From contig JAKTNV010000007.1 of assembly GCA_022747635.1 (NCBI GenBank), forward strand, positions 6,401,497-6,465,496: a stretch of 64,000 bases of DNA. Reading direction: 5' to 3'. This stretch comes from Hetaerina americana. Lineage: Eukaryota; Arthropoda; Insecta; Odonata; Calopterygidae. Positions 33,970 to 44,559 of the stretch are shown piece after piece (position 1 is the first letter of the stretch; each line of letters opens with the position of its first letter). Under the pieces are notes generated by a model. The model searched no databases and was not told the origin of the DNA. It worked only from the letters and a program-made list of their open reading frames with translations. The position numbers and the translations under genes were made by a program.

Positions 33970-34985
33970 TATTTGCCAACGTCTACTCTTTTTAGCTAGA
34001 TGCACTTTTCCTAATGTATCTATAACCTTTTTTAACCGTCCAAATATTAGGATTTCGGAAGGTCCTCAAAATAGGCGTCTGTTGGCGATGGCCTACACAT
34101 CGACGTGAATCGTTTTTCGCTGAGCCATATTTTAAAACTTCTGGGATAATAAAAAGTTAATGGGGGCCAAATTTGGTGTATGTTGTTATAATTATTACTT
34201 AAATTCCATAACTTTTGCCAACAAAACTGGGCAGGTATGCACCCGTGTAATGCGTTGATGGAAGAGAATTTTTTCTTTGCCAAATCAGAACGTTATTTCT
34301 TGATTTCTTTGCTCAACCAGCATAATAATGACGCGTAATATTTTACATTTATCCTTTTTATTTTTGCAAGTAGTGGATATAGATGATTCCGCGTTTATCC
34401 CAAAAAATCGTGGCCATCTCCTTGTCGGCCGATTTCACCGTCTTCGCTTTCTTCGGAGCCAAACCGCCTTTAGAAACTTATACTGCTCCTTTGTCCATGG
34501 GGTGTAGTAGTAGCGTATCGATATTTTATTCAAAGTTAGATATCGATGGAGAAACTCGTTAGGATTTCGACAGGAAAACGCCAAACCAGAATCCGAATCA
34601 ACCGCGCAATTTCCTAAACGCGGCAACCATCTTGCCGAGAGTTTTCGCACACCCAGTTTTTCGGGTAAAATTGAAGACTCCGTGTCCTACATAACTTGTG
34701 ATATGGCTGTGTTTGTTATCAAATATTAAGCAAAGTTTGATTCGTCGATCACTCAAAACCATATCGTGGATTTTTGTAAAACATTTCGGATGAAGTCACT
34801 TCCACAGGATGTCCGGAACGATGTTCGTCATAGATGAATGCCCGGCCACGTTTTAACTCATTTACTCAATTGTAAGTAGTCGTAAAGGTAGGAGTAGATG
34901 CGCCATGAACTTCATTCAACTCAGCTTTGATCTCTATCGGAGTTAAGAATTTTAAATTTAATTGTTTAATCACCGGACGGACTAA
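33970..34985 (-). pseudogene. Mariner transposase, near full length, all catalytic Asp lost
   Basis: Pieces in order on the minus strand: VIKQLNLKFLTPIEIKAELN, EVHGASTPTF (first HTH), LKRGRAFIYDEHRSGHPVEV (linker), KIHDMVLSDRRIKLC (second HTH), MRKLSARWLPRLGN, NPNEFLHRYLTL, YYTPWTKEQ, LAKKK, FHQRITRVHTCPVLLAKV, AQRKTIH, FEDLPKS and the C-terminal EKCI. Length is close to an intact mariner (~345 codons), with several stops and shifts. The positions expected to hold the three aspartates read LNKIS, HQRIT and APINF, so none remains. Terminal repeats were not found. Confidence 0.8.
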
Positions 34986-35502
34986 TGTTTTTCCCTTTTA
35001 TGAATAAACAAAATCTTATTTTTTCAATTGACTGTAAAAATGAAACCATCGGATGGATATAGCGAAAACCTTGATCTAGCCTTCGCCTAGTGAGCCTAAT
35101 AAACCTTAGCCCAGTGAAAGATGAGGTTTACTAAAAGCAAACCTTTTCCGATACTACAAGTACCATCTCTTTCCAACGACCCACCTAATATAACGTTAAA
35201 TGCATTGTAAAGTTAAATGACAGAAATAAGTAGTTTTCAGAAGAGAGAGGACGGAGAAAAATAGCAAATAGAAAAGTGGGCGTTCAGTGGGTGAGAATCA
35301 AGGAAACGTTTTTTAAAATGAAGGCGAAAATGAACAGAATAGTTGAAGAGGGGGATGAAGAATTAGAAGAGGAAGGAGGATGATATAATTTCCTCTCTTC
35401 TTCCAATTCTTTGTTTCGCGCTTCCTATAATTAAATTGGAAGGGAATTTGACGGAAACAAAAGCATAAAGAAGTAAAACCAGGAAGGAATTAGCAAACGG
35501 GT
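34986..35502. other. Unassigned AT-rich DNA
   Basis: Nothing recognised between the mariner and the hairpin cluster; purine-rich at 35,220-35,390. Confidence 0.5.
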
Positions 35503-35594
35503 GCCAATATCGCGAATCATGGCCACATGATTCGCGATATTGGCGAATCTATACCTATAGATAACCTCGCTCACTGCGACAAGTGAGCGAGGTT
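35503..35594. repeat. Three consecutive perfect hairpins
   Basis: Hairpin 1: GCCAATATCGCGAATCATG (35,503-35,521) and its exact reverse complement (35,526-35,544), 4-base loop. Hairpin 2: TCTATA-CC-TATAGA (35,548-35,561). Hairpin 3: AACCTCGCTCACT (35,563-35,575) and its exact reverse complement (35,582-35,594), 6-base loop. There are no mismatches in any stem and only 1-3 bases between units. No coding frame. Confidence 0.85.
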
Positions 35595-36100
35595 AAAACC
35601 GCCCTGTGGCAATGCATTGACAGTGGAAGATGCGGATCGTGCCCTTTGATACTTAAAAAATCGATATCCTAATAATTATTTATATAAAAGTGGAAAAAGT
35701 TAAGCTCTAATTACATAGGCCTATCAACTACGGCCAAACTACGATCAATGCTACAAGAAAAGTTTGAGTCATGTACAGTGTATCTTACGTACTTCAGGAT
35801 CTAGTTAACCACAAGCTTTGGTGTGCTTTTTGACTCATTACGTTAACTGATACAAAATGAGCACTAAGCCATTTAAACTCCCTATATTCTATACTAATTA
35901 AGTCCACTTCTAACCGTTTTTCAATATATTTTTTTAAGTTCCATTCCTACACTTGAAATGTCGAAATTAACTGATTTTGCCTCGCATAAATATTTCCCAA
36001 TTACAAATTTAAAAAAATGCACATCCACAGCCCCTAAGGGCCAATTTTAAACAATAAGGAAGAGCTAAGTGAAGTTCGTCGCAGTTTTTTAGGTATGCAA
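35595..36100. other. Unassigned AT-rich DNA
   Basis: Nothing recognised. Confidence 0.5.
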
Positions 36101-36153
36101 GATTTTTCTAAAATTTACGCTGAGCATAGGAAGTAGGGCATTTAAAAGAAGCG

Positions 36154-36315
36154 ATGGGGAAACAACGTATGCATATACTTGTAGTTCCAAAAATGTCTAC
36201 CCAGAAATTTCGCCTGAAGCAGCTAGCACCGGAGATAACCTCAGGAGGGGACATGGCTAAGAGCAAACCAATTTGTTTCAACATCCGACCGCATCCGATA
36301 CCCACGAGAAAGTAA
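36154..36315 (+). CDS. Possible small ORF or exon, unknown
   Basis: A 53-codon frame starting MGKQRMHILVVPKMSTQKFR, basic and without repeats. I recognise no family. It is listed because its composition is less AT-biased than the flanks and because a second plausible frame lies 220 bp downstream (36,428-36,706). A competing frame exists on the minus strand (36,108-36,407). No splice or promoter signal decides between them; it may be chance or a piece of a processed copy. Confidence 0.15.
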   Translation: MGKQRMHILVVPKMSTQKFRLKQLAPEITSGGDMAKSKPICFNIRPHPIPTRK

Positions 36316-36427
36316 ATTATTTGCCAAGGCGAACCTGAAAGACCCGAGTTTTTCAAAATTCCCGAACCCTTTGTGGTGCTTTCCTTGGCATGAAAATTCA
36401 AAGTCAACGCTGTGAGCGTAGTTTTTC

Positions 36428-36706
36428 GTGTTTGTCTTCGTTGAATTTGAGCGGGGAGATAATGTCAGAGGGCAAACAAAAACATGCCGGTATCTGTTTG
36501 TGTTCGAAGGAAGAGTTTCCAGAGAAGCGTTAAAAATGGCTCAGTCTGTCGAGAGTTTACGTAAAACGCTTCAAACAAAGCTGAAGAGTTTCAATAGCCG
36601 TCCGACACCAGAGCTAAGCCACCGCCGGGCTTATCCTCAGTCACCGCTGGGGCAAATTCTCCAGAAACACGCCAACCCTAAACTCGACAACGTCACCGAC
36701 TCATGA
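36428..36706 (+). CDS. Possible small protein, unknown
   Basis: 92 codons; an internal ATG at 36,536 gives a 56-residue protein, MAQSVESLRKTLQTKLKSFN onward, polar and basic, ending in LDNVTDS. No membrane segment, signal peptide or known motif is visible. Codon composition looks more protein-like than most frames in the window, but this is a subjective reading. It may be an exon of an unannotated gene, part of an unrecognised repeat, or chance. Confidence 0.2.
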   Translation: MFVFVEFERGDNVRGQTKTCRYLFVFEGRVSREALKMAQSVESLRKTLQTKLKSFNSRPTPELSHRRAYPQSPLGQILQKHANPKLDNVTDS

Positions 36707-37395
36707 TATAAAGATAACTCCAATAAGGATCGCATTTTGCCTTCCGCAGACATATTACATTTAGAAAATTTAGGCAAAATAAAATTGCGAATACGCAAGT
36801 AAAGAAAAAAATAGGTCAATATCGGAAATAACAATTTTACTTGCCCAAAGAATATTTTTCGCTCCTGTGCTTCTAATATTCGTTTCAATGATATCGGGAA
36901 GTTAATATGAGGTTCACCGTAACTGTTGACAAATATTACGGAGGAAGTCAGTGACACAGAAGCAGAAAATTGTGTATTTTTTCAATATTTCGTAACCATT
37001 GTATATACACATGTGGTGGCCGAAGTTCTTAAGCTGTTGAAATAGTATTATTAGTTTGTTCCTAGTAAAATAACAAGTAAATACACGGGACACCAAGGAG
37101 ATAAAGGAGCGAATGAGGATCGGGAGGAAATATTACGCTGGGAAACGGTACAAGTTAATAATAATACTAGTATAATAACAACTGAAAGGGCTTGTTTTGG
37201 AAAATAAATTTTCATTAGAATATATTCATTAAAATTAACCTTAAGGTACGAAGGCATAGGACAAAATCAGGTAAATTGAAGGCTACAAAATAATTAAGTT
37301 GACACAATGGTTTAAGACATATTTTCACAGAAGTTGCTCATTAATAAGTAAGAAATAAATTAATAAGTATAAAAATGCATATCTAAATAAACATT
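36707..37395. other. Unassigned AT-rich DNA
   Basis: Nothing recognised. Confidence 0.5.
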
Positions 37396-37407
37396 TTTTT
37401 GTCATCT

Positions 37408-37656
37408 TCAAGAGGTAAAATCTGGACCAGCTGTAAAGGTGTTGGAAAGCTCTCCGATGGCCTCGTTTAAATATTCTGCAGTGTTAAGGATAGCAACAGC
37501 GGATCCATTGTCTTTTGGAGTATAGAAGATATTTAGATTGTTGATGAGGTTTCTAGCTTGAATGACTACAATAAGAGAAGATTTTCTAGGTTTGAAAGAA
37601 CTTCGGAAGGGAGGGCTGGAAATTTTGCACAGGACGCGGTTGATAAGGCTTTCCAA
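37408..37656 (-). pseudogene. Penelope-like RT N-terminal remnant
   Basis: The minus strand reads LINNLNIFYTPKDNGSAVAI followed by LNTAEYLNEAIGELS. Penelope-like reverse transcriptases carry a conserved 'N..I...DKGNAVVI(L/M)...Y......LL' block just before the RT palm; the K-D-N-G-S-A-V-A-I-L here fits that, with the 'DKGN' order blurred. The palm itself is not found next to it. No terminal repeats are visible. Confidence 0.45.
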
Positions 37657-37659
37657 TGA

Positions 37660-38690
37660 ATTACAAGAAAAAGGTTTATCTTGCTAATCAATTCCTTCCA
37701 ACATACCTGCCCATTAAAAACATTCCTCTGATTAATTAATCCCTCCTCCTTCACCAAACGTTTAATTTTTTAATCCATTTTAACCCGCCTTCGCCATATC
37801 CTTCACCTTCCTCTGTCTTCCTTAATCTTTCCTCCTCTCCCACCCAACGCCGTCAGCAGTATAGCCTTTTCTCGATAAAGGCGGCGATGACCAACGAAAG
37901 TTTAAAAAAACTGCCTGACTTTGCTGCATTCTTATGACAGGAAATGTCAATTATTAATTGATATTAGAGCTCGCATTGAGGGCCAGGGTTAGCTGGAATA
38001 GATTGTGGTAAACATCTATGTGTGTGATTATGCGTGATTTAAATTGGTGAAAATGTTATTTATAGTTATTTATTTGTAAATATCCACCAACGCATTCACA
38101 GTTGTCAGGCCAAGGGTCGGCTTGATAGACGAGGCGAGGTCATGATGCAGTATCGAGGAAGGATCTTGAGAGCTGTAACACTTATTGGATTTGGGAGAGT
38201 TATCTGCGAAGGTAAACGCATTGGGTAACCGGTGTTGGAAACCGGAAGTTTTCTTAAGAAGCAAAATTCGATTTCTAGGTAAGATCCCTCACCGAAAAAA
38301 ACAAGGAAATTCTCCCAAGGAGGGCTGCGATACTTCAACATAAAAGAACAAAGTTCAAAGCACCCTAATTGATTATGGTGCTTGTTGCTTCTCATTTCAA
38401 GGTGTCTACTTGTTTGAATCGAATTGACCGAGGTCAAGAGGTCAATTTCCAATAGGAATCCGAGCGTACGAAACGCTATCTCAGGCATCAAATCCCTCAG
38501 CAAACTCCCCGGAAAGCGTGCAGTGTGGCCAATCCCTTGCTTTGAAGACGATGCCCGCCTCCGGGGTTGTGTGCTTATCCGTTCAGTTGTAATCATTACG
38601 TCTGCCAATTGCACCGCCAGACGCCCGAACCGCATTATCTAGGAGGATCATCCCAGGGCGGTGCGTGTGGCAGGCGGTGTCGGTTCCTAA
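37660..38690. other. Unassigned DNA
   Basis: A 176-codon minus-strand frame (38,105-38,635) is long for this base composition but shows no domain that I can name. No repeat copies recognised. Confidence 0.45.
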
Positions 38691-38694
38691 ATCC

Positions 38695-38733
38695 GCATCT
38701 ACATCAAATACCGCAGGCCGCCGGAAGGGTCCC
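38695..38733 (-). repeat. CR1-A tail scrap
   Basis: The reverse complement CCGGCGGCCTGCGGTATT followed by GATGTAGATG matches the end of CR1-A (GCGGCGGCTTGCGGGGTATT, then TAGATG repeats). About 40 bp only. Confidence 0.4.
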
Positions 38734-39220
38734 CAGCAAGCAACGTTATGTCATCACCAATTCAAGTGCCGGACGAAAGATATCTTCCTATGCTGGGGGC
38801 CACATTAGGAATATTGTAAGGGATAAAGGCATTACTTCGTGAATTTGAATAATTTTCTTAACTAATTCAGTACATGCAAAAAATATTCAACACATGTCAC
38901 GTAAAATTATCAGAAAAATTATTAAACCCATCGAAAAATTACGAAATACCTTGAAAAATTAAAAAAAACCATAACCGAGGTAATCAACCCGAAAGGTCGA
39001 TTTGTCAGGTAATAGTCGAGTTAACCCAACACGAAGTCCAATGGTGTATAAAATTTACGCATCAGGGTGAGGGGCGAGTTTCTTTCCCTCTTCCGGCTAT
39101 GGTTTCCAAGTTATGGTTTTCTGGTTAGCCGAAAAATCACGCAGGTCGGGCGAAGCTGAAGGTGCCCAGAGGCGTCCCCGATAATCGATGACCGGCTGAT
39201 CACCTACAGAAATCGCTAAT

Positions 39221-39283
39221 GTCCTAACACCCCCCACCACACGCCCTTGCGGTGGCCAGCGAGGTATTGTGTAGATTTAGATG
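39221..39283 (+). repeat. CR1-A 3'-end fragment
   Basis: GTCCTAACACCCCCCACCAC, then ACGCCCTTGCGGTGGC, then GAGGTATTGTGTAGATTTAG, nearly the same as 62,727-62,800 in the long copy (GTCCTAGCACCCCCCGCC ...). The hairpin is kept. Only about 60 bp was integrated or survives. The stretch 38,734-39,220 is otherwise unassigned. Confidence 0.75.
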
Positions 39284-39363
39284 CCTAGGAGGGGAAGCTG
39301 GAGGTAGGGCACGCATCCGGCTCACGTACGTACTCCTCGTCCAACGGCGCGCAGAGAATATTT

Positions 39364-40123
39364 CTACGTCATCCTGCAACCGCTGCAAGTTAGACTACAT
39401 GTAAGCTCTTTACCATCCTCCATGATTTTCTCTACCGCCTGTTGGTACTCCTTCCTTTTCAAACCATTTAATGCTTCTACATTCCATTTCCTAACTCGCC
39501 GCCCCTGCCTTATCTTTTGGAAACGAACGCTACATTTCATAACAACTAAATTGTGGTCAGAGTCCGCATTCGCTCTCGGGAACCTGTGCGAATATATCAC
39601 ACTGCTCCTAAACCTGTGTCTAACCAGGATATAATCTAGCTGATACCTTCCTGAGTCACCTGGCATTTTCCATGCATACCTGCGTCTTTTGTGGTGTCTA
39701 AACAAAGTGTTGGTGATGACTAGCCCCTGTCTCCTGCAGAACTCAACTGCTTTCACCCCGCGGTCATTCCCCGTGCCTAAACTGTAGTCCCCGACCTCTT
39801 CCTTCGCCTACCGTTGCATTCCAATCCCCCATCACTATCAAATGTTTCCCTGCAGGAACACACGCGATTATGTCCTCTAACTGATCGTATACCCTATCGC
39901 CCTCTTCTTCCTTGTGGTTGCTCGGTGGCATGTATACCTGAATAATAACCAAGTTCGTCGGTTCTGCTTTTATCTCCACTAGTAGTATTCTATCCGTTAC
40001 CTGCTCTATGTCGACTACGCTTCTTCCTACCTCTTCATTTAATACTATGGCAACCCCTCGTTGGCTCTCGTCCCCACCGCTGATATTAATATGTTTTCCA
40101 TAATGAATACATGTAGGCATCAT
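39364..40123 (-). pseudogene. LINE apurinic-type endonuclease domain, frameshifted
   Basis: Minus strand: GVAIVLNEEVGRSVVDIEQV, TDRILLVEIKAEPTNLVIIQ, VYMPPSNHKEEEG, then LIVMGDWNATVGEG, the core of the APE-like nicking endonuclease. A one-base shift near 39,805 leads to EVGDYSLGTGNDRGVKAVEF, then CRRQGLVITNTLFRHHKRRR, GRYQLDYILVRHRFRSS, and SDHNLVVMKCSV with the catalytic S-D-H. G-D-W-N-A and the D-Y-I-L motif are intact. The N-terminal part and everything after the endonuclease (RT) are missing. It is typical of RTE/LINE-Y-type proteins; its own RT partner is not in the window. Confidence 0.8.
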
Positions 40124-40129
40124 CTTAAG

Positions 40130-40300
40130 CCGTTAAATCCTTAGGATTGGCCGATTACTCGGTCGCAGCTCTATCAATTTTTCTTTAATCCAATCAAATC
40201 CTTATATACACCCTTGTTCCTCTTTATGCCTGCCATTCCTCTATCTATTATGTTCGTAAGAAAACAGTGGGTTTCAAGGCGTTCTCCCAGTCTATTTGGT
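40130..40300 (-). repeat. LINE-Y 3'-end fragment, left part
   Basis: The reverse complement ends CCAATCCTAAGGATTTAAC, matching the 3' ends at 32.04 kb (AATCTTAGGATTGAA) and 46.25 kb (CCAATCTTAGGATTTAACG). Upstream coding sequence is too diverged to read with confidence. It is split by the SINE; the right part is 40,611-40,690. Confidence 0.5.
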
Positions 40301-40610
40301 AGTAGTAGTAGTTTTGAGGGGAGGCGACCGACAGCTAAGGTCATTTGCGCCATAGGGGATGGATAGGAAAGGATGAAGGGTGGAGAGAAACCCGGGGTCG
40401 GCATTAGCCTACTCTTTACGAAAGGCGCCAAGGGGTCCGCAGTTTAACGTCCCATCCGACGGACGGCGTACTCACTCAAAGTGCCCTCCACAAAGCACCT
40501 CAAGTAGGGATCGAGATACCTCTGAAAAATATTCAACACCGCCGGGATTTGAACCCGCGCCCTCATGGTGGGAGGCCAGTACGTTAGCCCCCGCACCATC
40601 TCGATCCCCC
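40301..40610 (-). mobile_element. tRNA-derived SINE with 11-bp target duplication
   Basis: The minus-strand SINE is 310 bp. The tRNA-like head is at 40,545-40,610 (GATGGTGCGGGGGCTAACGT, GGCCTCCCACCATGAGGG, B box GGTTCAAATCC). The body contains GGATGGGACGTTAAACTGCG and CCTTTCGTAAAGAGTAGGCT, and the 3' end is an ACT repeat (40,301-40,316). GTCTATTTGGT occurs at both borders (40,290-40,300 and 40,611-40,621), an exact target-site duplication. The Pol III boxes are good. The clean borders suggest a comparatively recent insertion. Confidence 0.85.
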
Positions 40611-40690
40611 GTCTATTTGGTTCACCTCTCTCCATCACCATGCAGTCAATTCGCACTGATACCAGATTGGTGTAATGGTGTAATTATAAA
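40611..40690 (-). repeat. Flank of the SINE target (LINE-Y-like), right part
   Basis: Sequence on the upstream side of the SINE that joins 40,290-40,130 once the SINE and one target copy are set aside. Identity as LINE-Y is inferred from the 3' end on the other side. Confidence 0.35.
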
Positions 40691-42134
40691 ATGTAAGTAA
40701 TTAAAAGTAACGGTAGAAATTATAAAATGGCCTATCTATTGCAATGCACACAATGTAATTTTAAAAACACTACATATTTCGATTTGAGGTTCGTCATTTT
40801 GAAGTGAAACTGGCATAAGTTGTTTCCAATTAAGAATGACATATGGCGTCGAAAAGCGTTGCGTCTTAAATATAATTGTGGGAAGCGAAATACATTTTTT
40901 TTATCTTAAATACAATTTAAGGGTGTAACGAAAACTGATCTCGCTATGTGCACTTTAATAAGGGAATAGAAATTGAAATGTACACTATGGATTGAAATAT
41001 GAAAATAACAATGCATCAAAGGGTTTATTGAGAATTATTTTGAAAAATAAATTCATTTTTTTCCTTCTATTGAGATTCCGTGTTGATCCCGTTAAAAAAA
41101 AGAAAGCTTCTTTCCGCCGGGAAAGTCAATGAGTGTTGTTGAGGGAGAATAGGAATTAGAGAGAGTCGGGGGGTTGGGGGCTAGATGAAGCAGAAGTGGG
41201 TCCCCACCTCGAAAGGAGATCGCATCGAAGTCACGCCCTCATCTCGCATCCCTCCCTCATATCTTGAGGACTCACCTCCGACGGACGAGCACTCCACGAC
41301 TCCCCTAAGGAGCTCAGGCGGACTCGGGCAGGACGCCCTGGAAGCTGTAAATCAATTCTTTCTCCGTACCCCTGGTTCAATCCTTCCTCCACAGTCACAA
41401 TCGTGTTCCACCACCCATCAATAACCTTCCTGACGTAATCAACCGTATACATTATATTTCGTTTGGTTGAATGTTTTTATGCCCAGTATTTAAATAATGG
41501 GATTTTTGATTTGAGGTTTCCATTTTCAGATTTTTAAAATTTTCCGTCGAATTAGGAAATCGCCAACAGCAAAATATTGGCTGTTGCTGGACATACTTCA
41601 GCGAAATGTGGGCCAAGCAGTCATCGATGTTTCATTCTTTCTTCCACATCTAATTGACCATTCAATTAAATAGCTAATTATGTCCATCGTCCATACGATA
41701 AAAAATGGAATTTCCACATTGGAATCCATGGGCTCCGTCCTGGATATCGGTCGGATTGTGCGACACGATTTGATTGCCATTGCACGCACTTTTACACAAA
41801 GCATATTGCTGCAATCTTAGGAATTAAGGAGGGAAACTATCAAAGGGATGGATTCAATTAAGATAATTTTCAAATCGGCACACAGAGTAGATTTTCAGTT
41901 TTGAAGAATATTTGATGCAAAGGAGAAGAAAGACGGTATTTATTTATATTTTTTTAAACTAAAATGAGTAAATACTAGATTTTCCTGTCTGAATAATCGA
42001 AAAAGATTAAGATTCAAACATTGCTTTGAAATATGAAAGCAATGCATTGGAAAATTAGGATTCGCGAGAGTGCCGGGGAAATATGATTTAAAACGAAATA
42101 TTTATTATTTTTTACTCACTATGGATCACTTACT
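40691..42134. other. Unassigned DNA
   Basis: AT-rich, with a GC-richer block at 41,150-41,420 that holds overlapping frames on both strands. Nothing recognised. Confidence 0.5.
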
Positions 42135-42494
42135 TTGGCAAATTGGCTTCTTACGAGGCTATTCAAATGTTGTTGTAGGTCGAGTGGTTCAAAGAGCAGT
42201 CATGATTGGAAAAACCTTCGCGATAACCTGAATAGGTTGAGCATACTGTCGGTAGAATTGGGGTGCAAATCAATCACAGAGACAAGTTTGAAATACATGC
42301 TAAATATCTCAAGAGTGTCACATACAACTCTCTTTCTTCTTTCTTTTAATTCCGAATTAAAAAAACCCATTATACTAAGGCACATTGTAAAAACGATTGC
42401 TACACCAAAGGAAAGAAACGTTTATTATGTTTTTTTTCGGAATAGAGGTTCAAATTATTGCCATCAAATTCTACAGGGGGATAACGAACCATAA
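42135..42494 (+). pseudogene. Possible LINE RT thumb-region remnant
   Basis: The frame contains LRDNLNRLSILSVELGCKSI, YMLNISRVSHTTLFLLSFNS. The spacing resembles the segment after the FADD motif in Jockey/Rex-type RTs ('LQ.DLDRL..W...W.M..N..KC..M.ISR'), but the key W, N and C positions are substituted. No adjacent RT motif was found, so chance is possible. Confidence 0.25.
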
Positions 42495-43985
42495 AGAGGA
42501 AATTAGACATTAGCCGTGCCATTACGGGAGGAAACGGTTTCAGCCATTTAAATTTGAGGACGTCGCCATGGATAATTATGTAACCCTGGACGGAGGTGGG
42601 CGGTGGCCATGGCAGCACATTCTGACGCTCCACCGTTCAATGGAACACCTTATTGGGCTAACCTCGATTTCCCCCGGACATTTTGTGCCAGGATACGATG
42701 CCCCTTTAGAAACCCTTAGGAATGAACAGTCCAAAAGGACGCCTCGGTAGCTTGGTAACTGGCAAAGGCACTCAGCTGGATTGCATAATTATTCGCGTTC
42801 GAACCACGGCCTTGCGAATTCTTTTTTTCGGGCTTCGAAATTATTCGCCTCTGATGTCTACCTTGTACCACTTCGGCCGCATCCGCGCTTCTCCGATCGA
42901 ATCCCAGAAGGGTCCCATCCCAGGGACCGCAACCGCCATTTCCGCTATTGACTGTTCTGCTTTGAGACGGGCAGGAAGGAGGAGAGTGGCGGAACCCAAG
43001 CGGGGGTCCACCGTGAATGGCGGGGGAGGGAGAGAGAGGGGACTTCGTGGGCGATTTGATCGCGCCATGATCCCTCTCGGTAGACTTCGCGGAGGAAGGA
43101 GAATTAAAGAGGGGAGAGGGGATTGGAGAAGAAGGGGAGGGGTTGAGAGAAAGTGGTGGTGCAAGGATACGGAGGAGTCTTACAACTATCATCATTCTTT
43201 TCATCTGTTTTGCAGTCGTATGCTGTTTTTTTTGGTGCGCTCTCCGGTGAAGAATCGTTAAGATCAATACATTTTACATGTGCTCGTTTTTATTTAAGGA
43301 AAGAGAACGTTGAAACCTTGTCTGAGGTAGTTATATTAGTAACTTTTGTTGTGACAAAAGGAAAAAAAATAATTCACTTTTAAAACCTAATTAAAAATTC
43401 CGACAATGGATTGAATACAGTCTGTTGCTCGGCACGTAACTTTGTTGATGACACTGAGTTGAATCCACGGTCGGCCTTGAAATTAAATGTAATAATCGAC
43501 TTGTTTTCATTAAAGTGGAAATCAAATATTTTCGCAAAGTTAACTAAAGATTTTTACAAAATTGTAAAACTGTTCGATGTTTCACTGAATCATACTTCAC
43601 TGTTGCATAAATATTTATGCCCCAATGCCTTATATTTTCTGCATATTAACCATGCATGCATCTTCCTTTCTTTGTGTCTTTCTCCACGTTCTGTTGGCGT
43701 CGCTTTTTTGTTGTCTACATCGAAGGCACTCATAACTCAGGAATATTCCTAAGACTTATAAAATTGCATCTCTGTTATCTATTAATCCTTTTTCTTAAAG
43801 AAATAGTATATGTATAATTTTTAATGTTTGCTTTTCACCACGCATTCAAGTATTACACACGCAAGAGTATTTATCGTGAATTCGTTTATTTGCTTCATAA
43901 TTATAATTATTTAAAGAGTGCGCTATGGGTTTCACATTCTTTCGAAAGCTATTTTCGGTGTTTCTTGTGCAAAATTTAGAAACAA
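42495..43985. other. GC-rich block then AT-rich DNA
   Basis: 42,540-43,160 is CpG-rich, purine-rich on the plus strand. Two frames of about 180 codons lie on opposite strands of the same bases (42,722-43,261 plus, 42,716-43,267 minus); at most one could be coding and neither shows a domain. 43,270-43,985 is AT-rich with nothing recognised. Confidence 0.45.
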
Positions 43986-43989
43986 AGCC

Positions 43990-44290
43990 TTCTCCTCGAC
44001 ACCATAGGGGGGCGAGAGGGGACGAAATGATTTCACGAAGGGGCTCCACTCTTTGTATAAGTCGAGGGACTCGCATTGTCCGGAGTCCCCGCTGGCGGGC
44101 GTCGCTGAGGGAAATGGGATTGGCGCGCGTCGGGAGGGGCGCGCCCGGAGGAGTTCGTTCCGCCGTCCCTTTGCCGCCGTCGGTTGAACACTTCCCGGAC
44201 ACCCACCGCCCCTCCGCCTCCAATTCGTCGGAACGGCACCCGGACAGGGCTCCGACCGCACGCCCCTCTCCGGCCCCGCTGCTACACTCG
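43990..44290. promoter_or_regulatory. CpG-dense island
   Basis: The densest CpG stretch in the window, including GCGCGCGTCGG and GGCGCGCCCGG near 44,122-44,150, inside otherwise AT-rich DNA. In invertebrates such islands can mark promoters or unmethylated exons. Frames on all strands are Arg/Pro-rich. There is no visible gene to attach it to. Confidence 0.3.
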
Positions 44291-44559
44291 GAATACTAGG
44301 TTCATTAAAGAAACGCGAGCTACACCAATGGATTTGGGGTAATAGTCGTATTAATAAAAAAAGGTAAGGAGAAATGCCATCTCCTGCACTGTTTATAGAC
44401 GCCACCTTGAAGATATGTCCAATGTTTTGGACACTGAGGAGAGGGAATACATTTCGGAATTGGAATTTATACACAGATACGAGCCGGGGGGTACTGTAAA
44501 CCTTCAATTATCACTAATACATAGTCGAGAAAGAAAATTTATTTTTATTTATTGCTTTT

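Noticed and set aside
38105..38635. 176-codon minus-strand frame as Penelope-like pre-RT region
   Set aside because: It lies next to the 37.4 kb Penelope-like scrap, but I could not match any motif, so the link is unsupported.
42716..43267. Two ~180-codon frames on opposite strands
   Set aside because: They occupy the same CpG- and purine-rich bases, have low-complexity Arg/Gly/Pro/Ser content and no domain; composition explains both.
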